DNA of 64,000 nucleotides from Bacteroidales bacterium (GTDB lineage Bacteria; Bacteroidota; Bacteroidia; Bacteroidales; VadinHA17), in contig PLNT01000003.1 in NCBI GenBank assembly GCA_003141895.1, positions 122,040 to 186,039 of the forward strand, in the 5' to 3' direction. The position numbers were made by a program, and so were the translations under genes. This document shows, piece by piece, positions 1 through 7,973 of this stretch (its first letter is position 1; every line of letters begins with the position of its first letter). The notes under the pieces are model-generated. The model was not told the origin of the DNA. It saw nothing but the letters and a program-made list of their open reading frames with translations, and searched no databases.

Positions 1-775
1 GCAGGGCAGTATATAATGCACCTTCAATTGATCCATATGATCTTGAATAGGAATCCATTGAGTAATTGCGGTCAAGATTTTCAAAAAGTCGTGTCTTAAA
101 TTCCTCGGGTGAACTCGTGCAAAGCATAGTGTATGTAAAAGTTGCAAGTCCTTCGAATGTCTCGAACCGGTTTTCCTCATTGGCATATTTATGGTATTGT
201 TCCCTGTTGGATCCTCTGAAGATAAGTGCATCTCTGATTGCAAGCTGACGTTCCTCACCTTCAGAATTAATTGCCTTACGCAAAGCTTTCCATTCAAGTT
301 TGATCCAGAGGCGCGCTTCTTTTTCATCCATATTATTTACATTGAAAATAGAAGCTGACACTCCTTCATTTTTCTGGAACCTATGGAAAAGACTATGAAT
401 TGCCCTTGTCTCTATCCTGTATTTATCCGAATCGGGAGGAATAGCTGTCATTGCAAATTGCTTTCCTCCGAATATGACCGGAGCATTACTCAAAATAAGC
501 TCTTTTGGATAAAGGCCGGTAAATATACCATCTTTCGATTTAAGAAGACCCTCATTATCAGATTGATTGGCGATGATTCTGCGTGTGCCCCTTTCAACAA
601 ACATTAGAGGACCATAGAGATTTTGTCCCCAAAGTTTACCACTGTCGCGATTACATATTTGCTCAATATCTTTGAAGTATACCGATGCTTTTTCAGGAGA
701 GAAGAAAGTTTCACTTTTTTCCCCTTTACAACTAAAGAGTGTAAGAATAATAGCTATAAATATCCATTTCTTCAT
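1..775 (-). CDS. Lipoprotein-like secreted protein, C-terminus truncated by window edge (MKKWIFIAIILTLFSCKGEKSETFFSPEK...)
   Basis: Open minus-strand frame from ATG at 775 to window edge, absent from the ORF track; lipobox-like LTLFSC after a hydrophobic signal. Confidence 0.8.
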   Translation of the reverse strand, partial: MKKWIFIAIILTLFSCKGEKSETFFSPEKASVYFKDIEQICNRDSGKLWGQNLYGPLMFVERGTRRIIANQSDNEGLLKSKDGIFTGLYPKELILSNAPVIFGGKQFAMTAIPPDSDKYRIETRAIHSLFHRFQKNEGVSASIFNVNNMDEKEARLWIKLEWKALRKAINSEGEERQLAIRDALIFRGSNREQYHKYANEENRFETFEGLATFTYTMLCTSSPEEFKTRLFENLDRNYSMDSYSRSYGSIEGALYTAL

Positions 776-1018
776 TACAGGTGATTTGAGGCTTCGAAAG
801 TACTGTAAATATTATAGAAAGTCAAACAGGTATTTCGCGATCTGTCTTAAATATATTAATAACTTTGAAAGAATTAGTTATATAGTTATTTACGATTATA
901 TCTGATCTTCTTAATGAAGAACGCTCTTAATTATTAATAATTATAATTTTAGAGGCGAAAATGAACGCTTTTTTATAATTTGATGTTTAGTCCTTAGAAT
1001 AAATTCCAATATTTGGAT

Positions 1019-2557
1019 ATGATGGATCATTCAGAAAATTTATCTCTTCTTTTTCAGGTAAGTGAAGTTGTAGCAAAAAGTTCTGATCTTGAGGAGGCAA
1101 TTCTCCAGGTTATGGATGAGATGGCTAATAAATTCGGGATACTTCAGGCTTTTCTTACCGTTCTTAACCGTAATTCATCTAAAATTTACATCGAAGTTGC
1201 ATATGGTCTTACCCAGGAACAAAAAGAAAGAGGTGAGTACAAAATAGGTGAAGGAATAGTCGGGGAAGTTGTCAGAACAGGTGAGCCTGTGATAATACCG
1301 CATATATCGGATGAACCGCGCTATCTGAATAAAACAAGATCGACAAGCAAAAACGATGATGAAGATTCATTTATCTGTGTGCCGATAAAAGCAAAAAATC
1401 AGATAATAGGAACTCTGAGTGTAAAGCTAAAGTATTATTCAAACCGTTCATTTCAGAACGAGCTGCAATTTCTTACTATTATGGCATCAATGTTCGCCAG
1501 GCTTGTAAGGTCGAGGCAGGATAAGATTGAAGAACTTGAAAAACTTCATTACCGCAAACTGAAGGAACAGGGTTTATATAGCTATAACGACCGCATCTCT
1601 TCACTGGTAGGGGAAACAGGTAAGATGCAGGAGGTATATGACATGATTTCGAAGGTTGCAATGACAAATGCAACAATACTTATAAGAGGAGAAAGCGGCG
1701 TTGGTAAAGAGCTGGTTGCCAGGGCAATTCACGATCAAAGTCCGCGCAGTAAACAGCAAATGATAAGCATCAACTGTGCTGCAATTCCTGAAATGCTTAT
1801 AGAAAGCGAACTCTTCGGATATGAAAAAGGAGCTTTTACGGGAGCTGACAAATTACATAAAGGCCGGTTTGAAATGGCTGAGAAAAGCACAATTTTCCTT
1901 GATGAAATTGGGGATCTTTCGCCAAATATGCAGGTAAAATTATTAAGAGTGTTGCAGGAAAAAGAATTTCAAAGATTGGGAGGACATGAAACAATTAAGG
2001 CAGATGTAAGAATCATTACTGCAACAAACAGGGATCTTGAAGAGCTAATGCTGAAGAACGAGTTTCGTGAGGATTTATATTACCGGCTGAATGTCTTTCC
2101 GGTATTCATTCCACCTCTGAGGGAACGAAGGGCTGATATCCCCCTTCTTGTAAATCATTTTATCGAAAAGTATAACAAAATTCATGGCCTGGAAATAAAG
2201 CGCATAAGCTCAACCGCCATTGACCTGCTTATGACTTATCATTGGCCTGGGAATATAAGGGAACTTGAGAATTGCATTGAACGAGCCGCTATTCTAAGCA
2301 CCGATAAGGTTATAAGGTCTCATAACCTGCCTCCAACACTTCAGAGTGCCGCTTCAACACATTCCCGTGTTGACGGAGGCCTCGAAGCAATACTCGAAAA
2401 TGTGGAAAAACAAATGCTTATTGATGCCCTGAATATGTCTAAAGGAAATATATCAAAAGCGGCTGACCAACTAAAACTCACCGAACGGATGATGGGACTG
2501 AGAATAAAAAAATATGAGATAGATCCTGCAATATTTAAGAAATTCAAATTAGCTTAA
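1019..2557 (+). CDS. NifA-like sigma-54-dependent transcriptional activator (GAF + AAA+ + Fis HTH)
   Basis: GAF-like N-terminus; Walker A GESGVGKE; GAFTGA loop; C-terminal Fis-type HTH. ORF track starts at a TTG at 1013; ATG at 1019 or 1022 is more likely. Confidence 0.93.
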   Translation: MMDHSENLSLLFQVSEVVAKSSDLEEAILQVMDEMANKFGILQAFLTVLNRNSSKIYIEVAYGLTQEQKERGEYKIGEGIVGEVVRTGEPVIIPHISDEPRYLNKTRSTSKNDDEDSFICVPIKAKNQIIGTLSVKLKYYSNRSFQNELQFLTIMASMFARLVRSRQDKIEELEKLHYRKLKEQGLYSYNDRISSLVGETGKMQEVYDMISKVAMTNATILIRGESGVGKELVARAIHDQSPRSKQQMISINCAAIPEMLIESELFGYEKGAFTGADKLHKGRFEMAEKSTIFLDEIGDLSPNMQVKLLRVLQEKEFQRLGGHETIKADVRIITATNRDLEELMLKNEFREDLYYRLNVFPVFIPPLRERRADIPLLVNHFIEKYNKIHGLEIKRISSTAIDLLMTYHWPGNIRELENCIERAAILSTDKVIRSHNLPPTLQSAASTHSRVDGGLEAILENVEKQMLIDALNMSKGNISKAADQLKLTERMMGLRIKKYEIDPAIFKKFKLA

Positions 2558-2615
2558 GTTTTAATCAACGCATTATAAATCAATTTCTTTCTGACAATTA
2601 TTCTTTGTTTAAGAT

Positions 2616-2644
2616 AAATCCTACAATTATGTAGGATTTTTTGT
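2616..2644 (+). terminator. Rho-independent terminator after the NifA-like gene
   Basis: Perfect 10-bp arms AAATCCTACA/TGTAGGATTT with ATTA loop, followed by a T-run. Confidence 0.75.
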
Positions 2645-2777
2645 TAATTCTTACGGGAATGTAGCCTTTCCCTACCACATCATAAAAGTCAAATTATATT
2701 TTTCATTATATGTAGATATTGTAAACCAATAGCTTACATATTTGAAATTCCTGACTTATTAATATCCTTTTAAAATA

Positions 2778-2792
2778 TGGCATACTATTGGC
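2778..2792 (+). promoter_or_regulatory. Candidate sigma-54 (-24/-12) promoter upstream of the PII gene
   Basis: TGGCATACTATTGGC keeps GG-N10-GC spacing; compare consensus TGGCACG-N4-TTGC. Confidence 0.5.
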
Positions 2793-2879
2793 CTTATAGG
2801 ATGACTGATATAAAATTATACAACAATGTAGTTTTTCCAATTAGTCAGGAACATAATTAATAACTAACAATCAGAATGT

Positions 2880-3254
2880 ATGAAAAAAATTGAAGCAATT
2901 ATCAGAACATCAAAATTTGAAGATGTAAAAGAACAGCTTAAGGCGATAGGAATTGACTTTTTTTCCTATTGGGATGCATCGGGTGTTGGAAATGAACATA
3001 TGCGCGGACATCACAGCTACCGTGGGACTGAATATGACACCCAGTACATCCCCAGGATATTTATTTCAATCGTGCTTCGCGATATAAATGTAGCAAAAAC
3101 ATTAAACTGTATCGAGAAGTCAGCATTTACAGGAGAGATCGGTGATGGGATGATCTTTTCTTATGACATCGAAGAGTCTGTAAGAATAAGTAACGGCGCC
3201 AGGGGAGAGGCCTCTACTTCTGGACCCGGGGATAAAATATTAACTGAATCATAA
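2880..3254 (+). CDS. P-II family nitrogen regulatory protein (GlnK/GlnB-like)
   Basis: MKKIEAIIRTSKFEDVKEQL start, YRGTEY T-loop, TGEIGDGMIF B-loop; directly upstream of amt. Confidence 0.93.
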   Translation: MKKIEAIIRTSKFEDVKEQLKAIGIDFFSYWDASGVGNEHMRGHHSYRGTEYDTQYIPRIFISIVLRDINVAKTLNCIEKSAFTGEIGDGMIFSYDIEESVRISNGARGEASTSGPGDKILTES

Positions 3255-3273
3255 CACTTAATAACTTATAACA

Positions 3274-4869
3274 ATGACTAAAAAACTTTTAATATTCGTT
3301 GCTCTTGTAACAATGACAATCGGATCTCTTTGTTATGCTGATGGGCCAAAAAAACCCGATCCAACAGGCACAGATACTGGAAAAGCTTCGGAAATCTCAG
3401 CAGCCACTCCCGGGTCACCGACAATTTTGGAAGTTGCTGATCAGGTTGGCCATAATAAAGTTGCATTAAATATAATGTGGACTCTGATAACTGGCTTTCT
3501 TGTAATGTTCATGCAAGCGGGGTTTGCTATGGTAGAGACAGGCTTAACACGCGCAAAAAACGTTGCACATACAATGGCAATGAATCTTATGATTTACCCG
3601 CTTGGCATGCTTGGTTTCTGGCTTTGCGGTTTTGCATTAATGTTTGGAGGAGTGGGGGCAATTACCACTATGGGAGGCTTTGATGGTCTAAATCATGAAT
3701 TGACAATTAAGCTTTTCGGTCATTCCTTTGGTCTCATAGGTTCAAAGGGATTTTTTCTGAGTGGGACCTACGATGTTGCAGTATTTGCTTTGTTCCTTTT
3801 CCAGATGGTCTTCATGGATACAACAGCTACAATTCCGACAGGAGCTATGGCTGAAAGATGGAAATTTTCTGCATTTGTTTTATATGGAATTGCGGTTGGT
3901 ACAATAATCTATCCGGTTTATGGAAATTGGGTATGGGGAGGAGGTTGGTTAACACAACTCGGATCAAATTTCCATCTTGGACATGGACATGTTGATTTTG
4001 CAGGGTCATCAGTTGTACATTTAACGGGAGGAGTTATTGCTTTGGTAGGTGCATGGGTTCTTGGCCCACGTATAGGTAAATACAATAAAAACGGGTCACC
4101 CAATGCTATTCCTGCCCATAGTATTCCAATGGCTGTAATAGGAACCTTTATTCTTGCTTTTGGATGGTTTGGGTTCAACCCGGGTTCGACACTAGCTGGC
4201 GGTGATCTCAGAATTGCAGTTGTGGCTGTAAATACTATGATTGCTTCAGCCACCGGTGCCTTCGCTTCAATGCTATATATGTGGTGGTTTAAAACTAAAA
4301 AACCTGACGTAAGTATGATCTGTAATGGGTTACTGGCGGGTCTGGTCGCGATTACCGCCCCTTGTGCTTTTGTAAATGTCGGAAGCGCAGCTCTTATCGG
4401 CTTAATCGCAGGAGTCCTTGTAGTTGAATCAACATTCTTTTTCGAGAAGAAAGCCAAAATCGACGACCCTGTAGGCGCAATTTCTGTACACGGAGTGAAC
4501 GGTGCCTGGGGTGTTATAGCGCTTGGATTATTCGCCGATGGTACATATGGTGAAGGATGGAATGGCGTTGCAGGTACAGTCAAAGGATTGTTTTATGGTG
4601 ATGCCGGACAGCTGTTATCTGAATGTATTGGAGTATTGGCTAATCTAATTTATGTTGGATTAATTTCTCTGCTTGTATTTAAGGTGATAGATATGATAGT
4701 AGGTAACAGGGTGTCAGTAAGATCTGAACTTGAAGGACTTGATTTTCCTGAAATGGGTGCAGATGGTTATTCCGGAATAAAAATGGATAAAAACAGCGAA
4801 ACACCGCTGTCGAAGCACAATGGAGTCACGCATCCTGTAATAGATGTTCCTGAGAAAATATTCAAATAA
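3274..4869 (+). CDS. amt: Ammonium transporter (Amt/MEP family) with N-terminal signal-like extension
   Basis: Multi-TM protein; MDTTATIPTGAMAERWKF, FAGSSVVHLTGG, DDPVGAISVHGVNGAWG motifs. Confidence 0.97.
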   Translation: MTKKLLIFVALVTMTIGSLCYADGPKKPDPTGTDTGKASEISAATPGSPTILEVADQVGHNKVALNIMWTLITGFLVMFMQAGFAMVETGLTRAKNVAHTMAMNLMIYPLGMLGFWLCGFALMFGGVGAITTMGGFDGLNHELTIKLFGHSFGLIGSKGFFLSGTYDVAVFALFLFQMVFMDTTATIPTGAMAERWKFSAFVLYGIAVGTIIYPVYGNWVWGGGWLTQLGSNFHLGHGHVDFAGSSVVHLTGGVIALVGAWVLGPRIGKYNKNGSPNAIPAHSIPMAVIGTFILAFGWFGFNPGSTLAGGDLRIAVVAVNTMIASATGAFASMLYMWWFKTKKPDVSMICNGLLAGLVAITAPCAFVNVGSAALIGLIAGVLVVESTFFFEKKAKIDDPVGAISVHGVNGAWGVIALGLFADGTYGEGWNGVAGTVKGLFYGDAGQLLSECIGVLANLIYVGLISLLVFKVIDMIVGNRVSVRSELEGLDFPEMGADGYSGIKMDKNSETPLSKHNGVTHPVIDVPEKIFK

Positions 4870-4905
4870 TCAAGATAAAGTATTAATTCCTTAAAAGATT
4901 AGAAC

Positions 4906-5661
4906 GTGAAAAAACTAATAGTAATAGCATTAATCGCGGGTGTTTTTAGCAGTGAGTTTGCATTCTCAACTCCTTCAACACAAATCTGGATTCCTTCCAC
5001 CGATTTTCAGAAATGGAAAACAATGCACCTGGGCCTCGATAATTATACAAGGACTTCTAAGATCAACGGAGTCCGTGGGGCTGGTATGTTTGATCTCGGA
5101 CTTACAACAGGATTGCTTCCATTCGAGAAGTTTCAGGGAGAGATCGGTATAGATTATTTGTCGATGGGAGACAGTAATTACGACGACTATCCGATCTATT
5201 TCAATGCTAAATTGGGGTTTCCTGAAAGCGCATTGTTTAAAAATGCTCCGGCTATTGCTATCGGCACCTATAACTTCGGATTAAAAAAGAATCTTACAAA
5301 TTACAATATCATCTATGGCGAAATTGCTAAAACTATTCCGGTAATAGGCAGAATTTCAGTTGGATACTATACAGGTAATGGGAAAGTACTCGTAGATGAG
5401 AATCTGAAGAAAGCAAATGATGGCATCTTATTATCATGGGACAGAACAATGACCGAAATATCTGATAAACTCTGGCTGGCAGTTGATTACCAGGGAGGTA
5501 AAAACTACCTGGGAGCATTAAATTTTGGCGCTTCATGGTCCTTTTCTAAAAATGTCTCCGTGATTTTTGGATATGACATTTATAATAATAAAAACGCTTA
5601 TTACAACACAAACAATCAGAATGCCAATACTTTTACGGCACAGGTTGATATAAATTTCTAA
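4906..5661 (+). CDS. Putative outer-membrane beta-barrel protein linked to PII/amt
   Basis: GTG start, signal peptide, alternating aromatic/beta-rich sequence ending ...TFTAQVDINF; 36 bp after amt. Confidence 0.7.
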   Translation: MKKLIVIALIAGVFSSEFAFSTPSTQIWIPSTDFQKWKTMHLGLDNYTRTSKINGVRGAGMFDLGLTTGLLPFEKFQGEIGIDYLSMGDSNYDDYPIYFNAKLGFPESALFKNAPAIAIGTYNFGLKKNLTNYNIIYGEIAKTIPVIGRISVGYYTGNGKVLVDENLKKANDGILLSWDRTMTEISDKLWLAVDYQGGKNYLGALNFGASWSFSKNVSVIFGYDIYNNKNAYYNTNNQNANTFTAQVDINF

Positions 5662-5726
5662 CATGAAATCCTAAACTTAAATCCATGATCTGGTTTTGTT
5701 AGTTAATTAGTTAGTTTGTTAAAAGG

Positions 5727-5753
5727 GCTGTCTCAGTTGAGGCAGCTTTTTTT
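5727..5753 (+). terminator. Rho-independent terminator of the PII-amt-OMP operon
   Basis: GCTGTCTCA-GT-TGAGGCAGC stem (one G:T) followed by TTTTTTT. Confidence 0.75.
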
Positions 5754-5777
5754 GCCGGAAACCCCTCCGCTGCGCGA

Positions 5778-5888
5778 CCTGAAATTCAGCATTGTTAAGC
5801 CCTTTGCTTCTATGAACTTTATTATGTCATCGTGCGTAAAATCCTTTGCCGGTTTCTTAAGGAACCGGACCAATTCATTCTGGTTCAG
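5778..5888 (-). pseudogene. Glutamine synthetase-like N-terminal fragment (LNQNELVRFLKKPAKDFTHDDIIKFIEAKGLTMLNFR)
   Basis: Minus-strand frame resembles the N-terminus of Bacteroidota type I glutamine synthetase; similarity breaks after NFR and the frame soon stops. Confidence 0.6.
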
Positions 5889-6022
5889 GAAGTTCCTTCA
5901 TTGCGGTTAATAGCTTGATGTCCTTCCGGATTTTCAGCTCCTGCTTCAATAATGCTGACATTGAGTTCAAACCCGATTAGTATAGCTATTGAATTCAGAT
6001 ATAACCACAGAAGGATTGAGGT
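5885..6022 (-). pseudogene. YihY/BrkB family C-terminal fragment (TSILLWLYLNSIAILIGFELNVSI...)
   Basis: Transmembrane motif WLYLNSxAILIGFELN characteristic of YihY/BrkB C-terminal helix; continues in frame right after the nadC stop codon, no start. Confidence 0.65.
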
Positions 6023-6883
6023 TCATTGCTGGACAGCTTTAAGACTCATATCGAGACTTTTAACATGATGCGTCAAAGCACCTGCCGAGATGAAATCAAC
6101 TCCGCATTCAGCATATGCTCTGATGTTTGTCAGATCAATTCCGCCGGAAGATTCAGTTTCGAATCTTCCTGAAATTTCTTTAACGGCAAATTTTGTTTCT
6201 TCGATACTGAAATTGTCAAGCATTATACGATCAATTCCGCCTGTAGAAATTATAGTCCTTACATCCTGAAGTGATCGGGCTTCAATTTCCACTTTAAGTT
6301 TAAGTTTATTTATCCTGAGGTACTCCCCGGTTTTGCGGATTGAGTTCTCAATTCCTCCGGCATAGTCGATATGATTGTCTTTTATGAGGATCATGTCGAA
6401 CAAACCCATTCTGTGATTTATCCCGCCGCCAATTCTCACTGCTTCTTTTTCGAGAAACCTGAATCCGGGGGTTGTTTTTCGCGTATCGAGAATCCTGGTT
6501 CTTAATCCATTAAGCTGAGTAACATATTCGTTTGTGCTGGTAGCAATACCGCTCATTCTTTGCATGATATTCAGAACAAGGCGTTCCGATTTAAGAATAG
6601 ATTGCTGTTTTCCGGAAAGATAAAAAGCGACTTCTCCGGGGATAACCGGAGTCCCATCCTCAAGTACCAGGTCTAACTGTAAAGTTTTGTCAATAGTTGA
6701 AAAAAGTTCAGCTGCTACCCTTATACCAGCAAGGACACCTTTCTCTTTTATAAGAAGTTTTGCTTTTCCTCTTGCATCAGGTGGTATACATGCAAGAGAT
6801 GTGTGATCACCGTCACCTAAATCCTCGGCAAGGCTTTTTAATATGAATTCACGCAGAATTCTATCTTCCATTGTCAGATTCAA
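6023..6883 (-). CDS. nadC: Nicotinate-nucleotide pyrophosphorylase (carboxylating)
   Basis: RILDTRKTTPGFR, GGGINHRMGLFDMILIKDNH, DRIMLDNF motifs. Confidence 0.97.
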   Translation of the reverse strand: MNLTMEDRILREFILKSLAEDLGDGDHTSLACIPPDARGKAKLLIKEKGVLAGIRVAAELFSTIDKTLQLDLVLEDGTPVIPGEVAFYLSGKQQSILKSERLVLNIMQRMSGIATSTNEYVTQLNGLRTRILDTRKTTPGFRFLEKEAVRIGGGINHRMGLFDMILIKDNHIDYAGGIENSIRKTGEYLRINKLKLKVEIEARSLQDVRTIISTGGIDRIMLDNFSIEETKFAVKEISGRFETESSGGIDLTNIRAYAECGVDFISAGALTHHVKSLDMSLKAVQQ

Positions 6884-7265
6884 TCCTTATCTGATGTATT
6901 AATAACTCCTGGTCAACTTTCTTTAACAGAAAATAAACACGAAAATCTCCTTTTTCTGTCTTTAGGTTTCCGATGGCATATTGAGCATCATTTTTTGCTC
7001 CCTGATGGCGAATTGTAAAATCTTTAGTCTGGTATTCAGCAAAAAAATCCTTAAGTATAGTTTCAGCCACATTTTTCTTATAAAAATCCTCCTTATCAAG
7101 AAGAAGAAGTTCAATTGTAGAATTCATATACTTTGATAATTCGGCTGCATTTCCGGCCTTTATTGCAATTGATATACCTTCGGGTATTTTTGCCTGATCC
7201 TGAGCGTGAGCAGGTAGAATACTAACAGCAATTAATACTAACAGAATAATATTTGCGGATTTCAT
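6861..7265 (-). CDS. DUF4783-like secreted protein
   Basis: Signal peptide, ~134 aa; lies between nadC and rlmH as is common in Bacteroidota. Confidence 0.8.
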   Translation of the reverse strand: MKSANIILLVLIAVSILPAHAQDQAKIPEGISIAIKAGNAAELSKYMNSTIELLLLDKEDFYKKNVAETILKDFFAEYQTKDFTIRHQGAKNDAQYAIGNLKTEKGDFRVYFLLKKVDQELLIHQIRIESDNGR

Positions 7266-7488
7266 ATCAATTCGGTTTAATTATTGCGGACAAAAAATCA
7301 ATGCATTACAAATTTAACAATAATTTGATTACTAAAGCTCTCAGGACAGATCATTAAAGTTATCAACCCGAGCAACCGAATGAAAGAGGTGAGGGTGCGA
7401 CCGCTATGGTTAATGGATTTAGACTATTAAATACTATTTTTGTATTAAGAGTACAATACAAATACAGAATGACACTGAATTACTTTCA

Positions 7489-7962
7489 ATGAAGATCGCA
7501 TTATTACAGACGGGTAGGACCACAGATAGAAATATGTCAGAGCTGGTTGATCTTTATTCAAAACGGATAAAAAAATATATTTCTTTTGAAATTATTACTC
7601 TTCCGGAACTAAAGAATACCAAAAATATGCCCGTTCAGGAGCAACAGGTGAAAGAGGCAACCAAAATTATTCAGTCGGTTTCTGATGATGATTATATTGT
7701 TTTACTTGATGAGAGGGGAAAAGAATACAGAACAATCGAATTTTCATCTTTTTTAGAGAAAGCATTTCTTCTTCCGAAAAAACGTATCATTTTCGTAATT
7801 GGAGGACCATGGGGATTCTCTGACTCAGTTTACGCAAAGGCAGATCAAAAAATTTCCCTCTCAAAAATGACCTTTTCGCATCAGATGGTACGATTATTGT
7901 TTCTTGAACAGCTTTACAGGGTATTTACAATTATTAAGGGAGAGCCCTATCATCATGAATAA
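7489..7962 (+). CDS. rlmH: 23S rRNA (pseudouridine1915-N3)-methyltransferase
   Basis: FVIGGPWGFSDSVYAKADQKISLSKMTFSHQMVRLLFLEQLYRVFTIIKGEPYHHE. Confidence 0.97.
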   Translation: MKIALLQTGRTTDRNMSELVDLYSKRIKKYISFEIITLPELKNTKNMPVQEQQVKEATKIIQSVSDDDYIVLLDERGKEYRTIEFSSFLEKAFLLPKKRIIFVIGGPWGFSDSVYAKADQKISLSKMTFSHQMVRLLFLEQLYRVFTIIKGEPYHHE

Positions 7963-7973
7963 GCTTTGATCAC

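Noticed and set aside
66-905. Small plus-strand ORFs (66-248, 383-607, 672-905)
   Set aside because: The first two lie antisense to the supported lipoprotein CDS and the third spans its start; no protein-like features.
2720-2750. NifA upstream activator sequence TGT-N10-ACA
   Set aside because: The nearest candidate TGTAAACCAATAGCTTACA has 13-nt spacing, not 10, so it does not fit the canonical UAS.
3918-4583. 221-aa minus-strand ORF inside amt
   Set aside because: Fully antisense to a confident ammonium transporter; low-complexity Pro/Ala-rich translation typical of antisense reading.
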